64,000 bases of DNA from Terfezia claveryi (lineage: Eukaryota; Ascomycota; Pezizomycetes; Pezizales; Pezizaceae), in the NCBI GenBank assembly GCA_015179025.1, contig WHUX01000038.1:1-64000 (forward strand), given 5' to 3'. This document shows, one piece after another, positions 1-9,400 of this stretch. Made by a program: the position numbers and the translations under genes. The notes below the pieces were generated by a model. It ran no database searches. It was not told the origin of the DNA and worked only from the letters and a program-made list of their open reading frames with translations. The number at the start of each line of letters is the position of its first letter. Positions within the stretch are counted from its first letter, which is position 1.

Positions 1-230
1 GCCTTTAACATATATGCTAAAGGCTCTGGCAAAGGTCTCAGTCAAACGTTCGCTCGGATAACTCCACGAACACACATATATATGCTGGAGCCTGCCGCGT
101 GTCTTGAGACACGCGGCAGGCCCTTGTTTCTTGTGAATATCCAAAAGATATTCATCCTGGGCAGGGTATGCAGGTCAATATGCCTATTCGGGAATTTTTG
201 CGGAAAGGTCTTGGAAAAGTCTCAACATCA
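1..230 (-). repeat. Inverted copy of the complex repeat (left arm)
   Basis: This stretch is the reverse complement of the units found at 2,216-3,195. It carries, in order, the GGTCTCAGTCAAACG block (33-47), a sequence that reads ATAACTCCACGAACACA, a near-perfect 32-bp palindrome (91-122, arms GCCTGCCGCGTGTCT), and a block ending with CTATTCGGG (183-191). In unit orientation its two-base palindrome centre is CA and its neighbouring block contains AGAAACAAGG, both matching the outermost right-hand copy (about 3,061-3,105) rather than the two inner copies. The match continues to base 1, so the repeat probably extends left of the window. Confidence 0.85.
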
Positions 231-824
231 ACTACCACATAACCAGACTACGAGGGGCTTGTGCCAACCAGACTAGACTAGACTACACCATAACTTTCTA
301 ATCACATCTACAAAGACTGGTAAACCTTCTACTCTTCCATGAGACACACGGAAGGTTCGAGGGTTTTAGTTCAACTGTCTTCGACTACAGAGCAAGCCGA
401 AGATAGGCTTCTTACCTTCTCTTTAGGTATCCGAAGCCTGAATAGTGTCTTTTTGCAGCCCAGCAGTCCTATACCCTATCTCGCTATATATTATAGTGTG
501 AACTTCGATGGTTTCGTTATGACGAACAACAAAGGGTGGAGGAAAAAACCCATGACTGACCAGGGGCAGTTGAAGGTAGAAGTGTGGATACTAGAAGATG
601 GTCATACTTCAATGGCTAACTAAATGAATTTCCAAGCAAATGGTCATAATCTAGGCAAACAAACGGAAGGCTACATGTACATTCAAGTAGGACTAAGATG
701 GCCAAACCGGTTAACTGTCACTCATAAATTTATGAGTACTTAAGGCACACATCCCCCCCCCAACTAACATAATATCACATTAACGGTCTATAACCAGTGC
801 CATCCGGAAATTTATTCCGCAAAT
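231..824. other. Non-coding leader between left repeat and first gene
   Basis: No convincing gene. A 94-codon open frame at 339-623 has no recognisable features. A C9 run lies near 754-762, about 65 bases ahead of the ATG at 825. This stretch presumably contains the promoter and 5' untranslated region of the gene at 825. Confidence 0.4.
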
Positions 825-2168
825 ATGTCTGCAAATGCCAACGTTGTGGCCATTGCCAACCGTCTCATCAGCAAAAGTTTCGACCTCGAATCAAGATACT
901 GTGAAGTATTAGACAACCTAGAGGGTCGGCAAAAGTGGGAACTGGCGACAGAAGTGTCAAGATTAGTTCAGGGCCAGATGGAAAAGATAGCGTATGCTGC
1001 AGATGTACAAAAACGCATAATTGATGAATGGGGTGATGAAGATTTTGAAGAAATGGAGGCAGATAGGAGTAATTTGGAGCTGGATCTCGCATACACAACT
1101 ATTCTTGTCCCTCTGTCCGAGGTTCATGAGAAATCTGAAAAAAGAAAGGCAAACGCAGTGGGAAGGCTGGTAGAGGCTTGGAGTGACAACTGGGAGGAGG
1201 ATCTCGGTGACCTCATGCCACCTTGGGCAGCAGAAGAATTCCTCAGGGCTCTGGCCATTTTTGCTGAAAAAAACAAGAATATAGAAGCAGCTAAGGTCCT
1301 CATGAAGCAGAGAATCCAAGAACGACTTGCTGCTAAGAGGACAAAGAAAGTACCATACCTAATGTCAAGAGATGTCGCAGATAGGATCCTTACCGAGAAA
1401 AGGAGAGTTCGTCGGAGGAAGACTACAGATGCAACTACTGAGGAGAGTGATGAACAAAATCCGGGCTCATCTACACAGATCACATCGTCCAGGAATGATG
1501 TGATCGCTGGGAATAATACTACAGGAAATAAGACGAATACTACTCCGAAAGATAATGCCAAGAAGACCTCTCCTGCCCCAGGCTCCTCATCTAAATCTCC
1601 TGCCCCAGGCTCCTCATCCAAATCTCCTGCCCCAGGGTCATCCTCAAAATCTCCTACTCTACACACTTCCTCAAAATCTTCTACCCCAGGCTCCTCGTCC
1701 AAATCTCCTACCGCACACACTTCCTCAAAATCTCCTACTCCAATCTTACACAGAAAGGTCCACAAAAACAAAGAACATAATTCTCCGGTGGAGGTAGTTT
1801 CCCAGGTGGACATACGTAAGCGAAAGCGGCAGATTAATAAGGAACTGTAGGTGAACGAAAAATTGTATCAAGGGAGGAAATTTCAGATACATATTCCTGT
1901 CATTAACTTGGACGTAGATGAGGTAGTGGAGGAGATGAAAAGAGGTTTAGTTGAAGATGAGGACAAAGATGATGTAATTGCGGTCGAACAGGCAATTAAG
2001 GGCTTGATAAATGGAGAGGGGAAACCGAGCATTGAGATCATAAAGAGGAGGCTACAAAGATTGATGGACATGATTAAGGCCGAAATCAGAGAGGTGGAGG
2101 ATTCGGACATGGGTGATTTCGAGGATGAGAACATGGTGCAGGACGAAGAGGATTTCGAGGACATGTAG
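825..2168 (+). CDS. Unrecognised coiled-coil / acidic-tail protein, one intron
   Basis: I do not recognise the family. The ATG at 825 opens a 341-codon frame that ends in TAG at 1,848-1,850; the same frame reopens at once and runs to 2,168. A 57-nt GT-AG intron at 1,794-1,850 (phase 0, ending CTGTAG, with a TTAATAA branch-like site) would remove the stop and give 428 residues. Residues 1-190 are charged and predicted helical; 200-260 are Ser/Thr/Asn-rich; about 248-310 hold near-perfect 9-residue repeats of the type SPAPGSSSK; the exon 2 region is strongly acidic, with an Asp/Glu-rich end. If the intron is retained, the protein ends instead with a basic RKRKRQ segment resembling a nuclear localisation signal. 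It lies between the inverted repeats and is co-oriented with the AT-hook gene downstream. Function unknown; a DNA- or chromatin-associated role is only inferred. Confidence 0.6.
1570..1740 (+). repeat. Coding minisatellite, ~27-bp units
   Basis: Tandem imperfect units encode SPAPGSSSK, SPTLHTSSK, SSTPGSSSK and similar nonapeptides. At least six units can be read. The first three are nearly identical, suggesting recent slippage expansion; the later ones have diverged. Confidence 0.85.
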
Positions 2169-2215
2169 TTTCATCTTTTTGTTTGAATTTTTTTACTTTT
2201 GAATTTAAGGCTTTC

Positions 2216-3195
2216 TTATAGAATATATATGTGTGTTCGTGGAGTTATTCCGAGCGAACGTTTGACTGAGACCTTTGCCAGAGCCTTTAGCATATATGTT
2301 AAAGGCCTCGGAAAGCTCTCACAAAGGTTTGACTGAGACCTTTTGTGAGAGCTTTCCGAGACCTTTGTGAGAGCTTTCTGAGACCTTTCCGCGAAAATTC
2401 CCCGAATAGGCATATTGACCTGCATACCCTGCCCAGGATGAATATCTTTTAGATATTTACAAGAATCAAGGGCCTGCCGCGTGTCTTGAGACACGCGGCA
2501 GGCTCCAGCATATATATGTGTGTTCATGGAGTTATCCGGAGCGAACGTTTGACTGAGACCTTTGCCAGAGCCTTTAGCATATATATGTTAAAGGCCTCGG
2601 AAAGCTCTTATAAAAGGTCTCAGTCAAACCTTTGTGAGAGCTTTCCAAGACCTTTGTGAGAGCTTTCCGAGACCTTTGTGAGAGCTTTCCGAGACCTTTC
2701 CGCGAAAATTCCCCGAATAGGCATATTGACCTGCATACCCTGTCCAGGATGAATATCTTTTAGATATTCACAAGAATCAAGGGCCTGCCGCGTGTCTTGA
2801 GACACGCGGCAGGCTCCAGCATATATATGTGTGTTCGTGGAGTTATCCGGAGCGAACGTTTGACTGAGACCTTTGCCAGAGCCTTTAGCATATATATTAA
2901 AGGCCTCGGAAAGCTCTCATAAAGGTTTGACTGAGACCTTTTGTGAGAGCTTTCCGAGACCTTTGTGAGAGCTTTCTGAGACCTTTCCGCGAAAATTCCC
3001 CGAATAGGCATATTGACCTGCATACCCTGCCCAGGATGAATATCTTTTGGATATTCACAAGAAACAAGGGCCTGCCGCGTGTCTCAAGACACGCGGCAGG
3101 CTCCAGAATATATATATGTGTTCGTGGAGTTATCCGGAGTGAACGTTTGACTGAGACCTTTTTGAGACCTTTTTGAGACCTTTGCGAGACTTTTG
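2216..3195 (+). repeat. Tandem array of ~290-310 bp complex repeat (right arm)
   Basis: The anchor GCGAACGTTTGACTGAGACC begins at 2,254, 2,541 and 2,852, with a variant (GTGAACG) at 3,139, giving spacings of 287, 311 and 287 bp. Each full unit contains a GAGACCTTTGTGAGAGCTTT sub-repeat cluster, the block CCCCGAATAGGCATATTGAC, an ATGAATATCTTTT block, and a 32-bp palindrome with 15-bp arms GCCTGCCGCGTGTCT. The last unit ends in three quick iterations of GAGACCTTTTT (3,150-3,190). The array begins about 50 bp after the stop codon of the 825-2,168 gene. The copy at 1-230 is the same repeat inverted. Confidence 0.9.
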
Positions 3196-3604
3196 GAATA
3201 CTACAAGGTGTAGACATCTACAAGAACTACACAAGGGCCTTTATTCATATTATAGGTCTTGTTGATTTGTCATATTACAATAAAAATCACAAGTGTTACA
3301 AGTTCGAGACCTCTAGGTTTTAGTTAAGGTTTAATGTTGAAACCTTTTCATGGTCTCGGTCAAGTGTTTGATGACTGTGCAAGTTTGCGTTCTTCCCCCG
3401 CTTCTTATTGAAACCTCTTCAGATCTCACTCTTCTGATTCAACCTGTTGAAATTTCAATGAACCCCAGCACACATCAGGGTAAGACTCACTTTCCTGCCA
3501 TATATATGACTTACTAACTCTCATGTACTAGACTCCTCAGGTGTCCTAGCTAGAATTCGAACCCTATACAGTTTTTGAAACATACAGGTAGGCTCTATGC
3601 CATC
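3196..3604. other. Gap between repeat array and AT-hook gene
   Basis: No gene is seen. The stretch contains further scattered motif relatives: GAGACCTCTAGG near 3,305 and GGTCTCGGTCAAG near 3,350. It should hold the promoter and leader of the following gene. Confidence 0.4.
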
Positions 3605-5782
3605 ATGGATATGTATGCCGAAGGAGGAGGATTTGACTTATGGACTTGTCTTCCTATAGCCTCGCAAACCCCCAAAGAACTCACAGAAATGGACCAGCAT
3701 AATCCCCCCCCCCTCCCACTCCAGCCCCATCTACACTATTCCCCCAGTCCCCCTCTACTTCAGCCCCATCAGCATGATACTTCCCCACACAGGCATCAAC
3801 GCCCAATGTCGCCTGAGCCCTCCTTGGGCCACGACATTCAGGCCACCAATGTTCAAGCTCTGGTGGCAGCACAGGCTCAGGCACAAGCCATGCGTGAGTT
3901 CCTTGGTGCACTCGAACTCAGTCAACTAACTGGAGCTCGTAAGTGCAATGAATAACCCTACGTTGATGCTCCCTTGCTGATATTCACTCAAGCCCCGCCA
4001 GTCTTCCATGAATTCTTCAACGTGCTTCCCCCTCAACTCCAGAATATTTCGCCACCTATAGATCCAGCACTTCTTTCAAACACTCCATCTGGAGCATCAC
4101 CTGGCCCCGAATTTAAGCATCCCAAATTCAAGTCCAAACGAGGTACTAATATCCAGCCAAAGCCCAAATCATTGGTCTACCTAATTTTGCCTTCCTCATG
4201 CTTTGAAGATCGACGAGAAGTCCCAGCTCTTCCCCAAGGATATATGCCAGTCTCGGAGGATAATGAAGAACTTGAGCTTATCTGCCGTGCACCCAAGTCA
4301 GATGAACTTGACTGGAATTATCTCAGTAAGTTATCTGAGTCTCAAAGGTTGGCAATCCGGTCTGGATGTAACCCAGACGACCACGCCGAAGTTTGTGCAC
4401 GTCGACGTTATGTCTATCAGCGTGCCTACGATAATGGTTTCTTTCTTCGGCAACTATAGCACAAATTCAGTTTGGAACAAAAAAGGTCATGTATTCGTAA
4501 GATCTTCAAAGCAGCAGAGGCAAAATATGGATTCGATAAAGTATTGGTGGAAGATTTATGCAAATGTATTTGCAAAACAAATATCAAAAACAATAACCAT
4601 CGAGGGCAGCTATACATACCAGACCCACAGCCTCCCACTTCTGATGCTCCACAAAGCAACTTACGATCCTCTTCTCCAGTGGCACCAGTGAGGAGAATAG
4701 GCAACCCACTAACTAAAAAGCAAAATCCGCTAACTAAAAAGCAATATACAAGCTCAAAAAGACCAGCTCTGCCAGCTGCCACAATGAAGGAGAAATCTAT
4801 CCAACCAGCCCGTGATGCAATCCAACTAGCCCATAATACATTCACTTATCAACAACATCGAGTCGTCGTTCAAACTAATAATACTTCTTCCCCTGCATTG
4901 CAAAGTGAAAGTCAGGTAATGTCTCTGCCTCATTCCATGAAAATATAACTCCATAGTAATACCGATGTCTAGCAAACTGTACATGAAACTGAGGTTGATG
5001 ACTCACAAGCTCACTCACAAGCTCAGCTCCATACCACAACTTCGATATCTTCTACTCCACCACCATTCAATCAGAACCAACGATGCAACTCTGTGGACGT
5101 TGGTCTTGATGAATATCCATCTAGTCAAACTTCCGAGGTTGCCAAACATTATGCTAATTTGCAATCTCTTCGACGCCCTTCCCCCTCGTTTTCCCAACCG
5201 GATTCCTTCTTCCTGGTGCAGCAAATCCCCGATAGTCAAAAGAGCTGTAGATCTCCAGCTGAACTCGAAGCAGCTCTGGTACTTAGCTCACTAAGTACTA
5301 TAGATAATGCTTCATCTCACACAAACCCCGGTACCCCCGTGACCTCATCACAACCTAATTCACCAAAGGTATATTCTTCCGATTCTCAAAATGAACATAT
5401 ACTGATCATTTTAAATTTTTTATAGAGACAGTCTTCCTCTTCAATTGAACCACCACTGAAAAAATGTCGTGGCCGTCCTAAGAAAACCTTTACTACGATG
5501 GATGTCATACTACAACCTCAAGCCAATGTCCCAGATTGTGAATCACCAGAGAGTGATATTGATGAGACCCAATTAATGGAAGCCAGACCTGATACAATTC
5601 ATATTTCTAGTACTCGCAACCATTATGGAACTCGGACTAACTGCAAATCCAGTGCCAAAGTCATAGAAGAGCTGGCATATAAGCATCAAGAAACCTCTGC
5701 TAAGAACAAGATCAAGGCACTCTGCAATGGGAAAGTCAAACTACAGAACAAAAAGGTTTCTGGACGGTCTCAGCGAACGTAG
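3605..5782 (+). CDS. Proline-rich AT-hook protein, five exons (unrecognised family)
   Basis: Five frames join through short GT-AG introns that each preserve the reading frame: 3,939-3,992 (54 nt, GTAAGT donor), 4,391-4,459 (69 nt; a 48-nt alternative starts at 4,412), 4,916-4,972 (57 nt) and 5,369-5,425 (57 nt, ending TTATAG). The result is about 646 residues from the ATG at 3,605; the ATG at 3,689 is an alternative start. Features in order: a Pro/His-rich N-terminus, an Ala/Gln stretch, a conserved-looking middle segment (EDNEELELICRAPKSDELDW, then KIFKAAEAKYGFDKVLVEDL), Ser/Thr/Gln-rich linkers, the AT-hook-like KKCRGRPKK encoded at about 5,459-5,485, and a basic C-terminus. Minor-groove DNA binding and nuclear location are inferred from the AT-hook only. 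No transposase or nuclease signature is visible. The second intron is the least certain; without it the frame meets a TAG at 4,457. Confidence 0.6.
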
Positions 5783-5840
5783 GCCAGGTCTACTAAAGGT
5801 CAATAAGATTGTTGCGGCATTATTATTTGTGTGTTTCTTA

Positions 5841-6215
5841 ATTTGAATTTGCTTTGAGACCTTTTTTTTGCTTCTATTGGAGTCTTTTGCTAGGTTTCCG
5901 TAGGGTTAAATTTGAATTTGCTTGGAGACCTTTTTTTTGCTTCTATTGGAGTCTTTTGCTAGGTTTCCGTAGAGTTAAATTTAAATTCACACGAGACATT
6001 TATATGGCTTCTATTCGAGTCTTTTGCTAGGTTTCTGTAGGGTTAAATTTAAATTCACACGAGACATTTATATGGCTTCTATTCGAGTCCTTTGCCAGGT
6101 TTCCGTGGAGTGAATTTACATGAGATATTATATTAGCTTCTATTCGAGTCCTTTGCCAGGTTTCCATGCAGTGAATTTACATGAGATTTTGCATTGGCTT
6201 CTGTCACGAGCTCTA
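5841..6215 (+). repeat. Tandem array, six units of 61-69 bp
   Basis: The anchor GCTTCTATT (GCTTCTGTC in the last unit) starts at 5,870, 5,939, 6,007, 6,075, 6,136 and 6,197. Units also share AGTC(T/C)TTTGC(T/C)AGGTTTCC. The first two units are nearly identical and carry GAGACC plus a T8 tract; later units change progressively (GAGACAT, then GAGATAT) and shorten from 69 to 61 bp. The array starts about 60 bp after the stop codon of the AT-hook gene, so its first copies may lie in the 3' untranslated region. Confidence 0.88.
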
Positions 6216-6430
6216 GCAGTGACTTCACTAGTGAGACCTATGTAAAGTTTCCATAGGACGGAGATCATAATACGCGAAACCTAAACAAAGTTTTGTTCGA
6301 AACCTCAAAAGGTTTATCTGAAACCACCAAAAGTTTCTGAGTAGACCTTTGGAGGTTTCCCATACAATTGTTGATGCGAAACCTCTTTTGGTCTCACTCT
6401 TGAGACCTGACCAAATGAACCACAGTGTTT
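6216..6430. repeat. Terminal tract rich in GAAACC/GGTTTC and GAGACC
   Basis: Multiple short AAACC, GGTTT, GAGACC and GGTCTC words occur in both orientations (for example TTTGGTCTCACTCTTGAGACC at 6,388-6,408). The motif density drops to background after about 6,420, which makes this the likely right edge of the left-hand element. Confidence 0.5.
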
Positions 6431-9400
6431 TTAAGAATGGCTCAAAACGGAAGAGGTACTGTACGCTGTCCCCCCTGTCTTTTTTGGACCAATCTTCACG
6501 TGTACAGGCAGTTTGAACGCTAACGCGATATATAGCGGCACATAGGTATGGCAGCTGGCCCTTACCAGTCCAGAGAGGATTAGCCATCGACGAGTGGTAC
6601 CGGCGACTGGGTGGGTTGTCCGACTGTGTTGGGCCGCGGGACTCATATTCCCCGGAAGTACGTCCGTCAGGTGAATGTTTTACAACTGAGACAAGTCACC
6701 TAACAGTACTTTCAGTCGTGAGCCGCGGGGTACCGATGATATCTGTCTGATATACCGTGCGCGACTGATTATGAGCATGTACTGTACTACTATATACGCA
6801 TGAACTAAGTCAGCCCACCATACTACTCGTCTGGAGATTTTCTGGTATTCCACGGAGCCCGGGCCCAGCCGTGGCAACATCCGAGGAGCTCTCATTCATG
6901 TGATTTTATGCACTTTTTCCTAAGCGCATGACCAAAGCAGAATTTCGGTTCGAGCGCGTACCTACGCACATGTGCTTAGGCATAGTTATTCCCTTGAGTT
7001 ATAATTAATAGTTGCTCTGCGGTTGAGCTGGAAATCGATTGATATACAGTACAGGCGTCCTCTAATTCAAAAATTCAAATGCGACTGAGTTAGGCCGGTC
7101 TCAAAAGTGCGACCCAGATTCAAAACCCTCTTCATGTGGGGGCTGTATTCCAATCACCTACTTCGGCAATTTGTACGAAGCTGAGGCTCGTGCCAAACAG
7201 ACTGCTGGGACTCGACTTGCCTTCTCGAGATTACATGCTGACATGATGACGGTTGACGTTGCGATGTCGACTTATGTGCATAAATGTATATGTTTGTGTG
7301 TGATGTATTATTATCACCTTGCCTTCTCCTCTCCTGGATACACCTTGGAGTCGTGAGGCTTATGATGCCCCCTGTTCCTTCAAGAAAAACAATGGATATG
7401 ATATTAAATTTCGTGTTAAAGCCACACAGAGTTCTTTTCTGGGGGCCAGTCTCACAATGCAGGTGGAAATTCATGCAGGTGGAAATTCCTTGCACTAGCT
7501 AGTAATAAAAAGTATGTATCTACCACCAACATATGGACATAACATTTGAATTCTAATGCTAGCAACCTACTAGTAAATTCAGTCTACCACTCATCTTCAG
7601 CTACTTGCAATAACAATATCGAGTTTGAGACTTGATACATCGACGTGATCAAATAATCGATTCTATGACCGGGACGCTTCCAGGGGTCATTTGAATACTG
7701 TTTATGTATGATCTAACATATGATTATGCATCTGGTATCCAATAGAACTACATTACAGGGCCTAGAGGATCCGTTAATCTCCTTTACTTCTGAGCATGTA
7801 ATATTCCGGTGAATGTGAGTAACTTGCTGTCTTGCGCCACATTGGCTTCAAACATGCTCCACTATATTTGTTTTGTAGCCGGGAGACATTTCACGGTAAT
7901 CGCAAATCAGCTGTTCACTACACCCTCGCAACAGTGCATTTCAGAAACCTGCAATTCTTGTTTGGGCGTTCGCGATCTTGATTATAGTAATAAGAACCAG
8001 TAACCAGGTTGAGATAACATGGTACCTCAAACGCAGTCTTGTACCCATGGTTAACGTTACTATATACAGGATATGTAGCCCTAGCATCTTAGGTTTAGAT
8101 ACCCTTCACTTAATTGACACAGCGTATTCGGAAAACTATGGTTTTAAATCCATGAACTATGAAACTCGTTAACTCATGCATGTGAACCGGCAGTTACACC
8201 ATATCCAGCCGGTAGATATACCCCCGCATATTGCTGGAAAACTATGCACCACACATAGCGCCTGCCGCTGAAAAAATCGACCGGGTCGCGGAATGGCAAA
8301 TCTACCGTGAATCAAACGGCTCAAAAGTCGCATGTATGGCTTGGTTTCAGGCGGCAAGCCACCTTGTCGACTTGGTATGCAAATGAATGTTAGGAGCCCC
8401 AACCAGAACTAAGGAGTGTTCAACACAACGAGGTTACAAATCAAACTGCTTCGTAGGTTACTCCGGATCTATTCCCTAGCAGTTCTCGCGTAATAACAGA
8501 AATCTTCATTTGTTGCATATGTTTCAGACCTTGCCCGGTTCTGGACTATTACCCTCAACTACCTTATGAACCTGTTTTTTTCTCAATCTTCTAATAACTT
8601 TGATATTCAGCTAGCTTCTAGATTCTATAGCGGGAATGAAGCTGTCGAGATCTGACCAGAATTTCAATTATTTTTTGAGGAGGTCGGGATCTCGATACTG
8701 AAGCCTCGGAGGACGAGACCTAGTTGCTAAATTAGGTTCAGCACACCATAGAGCCGATGTCTGTGGCATATCGGCATCCGATTTCGAAATGGACAGGTTT
8801 ATACCTCCCTTATTATCCAGTTGAAACCAGATCTAGTGATAAGCCGAAGATTTGCAATTTACTAGTACGATTATGACTTCCGGAGTCTAAGTAGAACATG
8901 AGATTAGTCTAGCAGGGTGGAGCAAAAGAATCTCACAGTCACCCTGAGCTGGACGCACTGGGTCCACTCCATTTTAAATTAACTTGAAATTCTCGCAACA
9001 GGAGATAATGAGTACTCGCCCAAGTGCAAATACCCCAGAAATTCAAGCAAAGATCACACGCGCAAAGTTCTTGATACAACATTGTGGTTTAGTGGCTGGC
9101 GATTCATGACCGGTGGACCTTTGAAAAGGAGGTTTCAATTCAATAGCTAACTTAAAGTAAACCCCCCTTCGAATTCGGGACAAATACTAATCCAACGCTA
9201 GACAACAATTGTGTTCTCCCCATATTGAATAAGAAATGGCTCTCGATATTAGAAGCTAGATATGATATTCAGTTTGATATTGACCTATGCTTTGAGATCA
9301 TATACATATAGTTTACCGGCGACGGACAAAGGACAAGCATAGTTGGCGGAGGAAATCTATGCAACCAAGAAACTTCTACATTTGGGGCAGCTGCATACAG

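Larger units (their letters stand above)
1..6420. mobile_element. Putative repeat-bounded two-gene element (left end outside window)
   Basis: Seen: a complex repeat occurs once inverted at the left edge (1-230) and as three to four direct copies at 2,216-3,195; between and beyond these lie two co-oriented intron-containing genes (825-2,168 and 3,605-5,782) and a 61-69 bp tandem array (5,841-6,215). The hexamer GAGACC/GGTCTC recurs about two dozen times across the block, including the gap at 3,300-3,370, the last codons of the second gene and the tail at 6,230-6,410, tying the parts together. Inference: one mobile or selfish DNA element, or an autonomous element's cargo. No transposase, reverse transcriptase or integrase is visible and no target-site duplication can be checked because the left end is cut off. 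The right boundary near 6,420 is where the motif stops. Confidence 0.5.

Noticed and set aside
1..3195. Repeat array as a CRISPR array
   Set aside because: Units are ~290-310 bp with no short repeat/spacer alternation, and the context is a eukaryotic nuclear genome.
1..3195. Repeat array as telomere or rDNA spacer
   Set aside because: No TTAGGG-type repeats and no rRNA sequence are present.
3541..3570. TTCGAACCC-like word suggesting a tRNA T-arm
   Set aside because: No matching acceptor, D or anticodon arms could be folded on either strand.
4437..4470. TAG at 4,457 in gene 2 as programmed readthrough
   Set aside because: A frame-preserving GT-AG intron (4,391-4,459 or 4,412-4,459) removes it and the gene has other introns of similar size, so splicing is the simpler reading.
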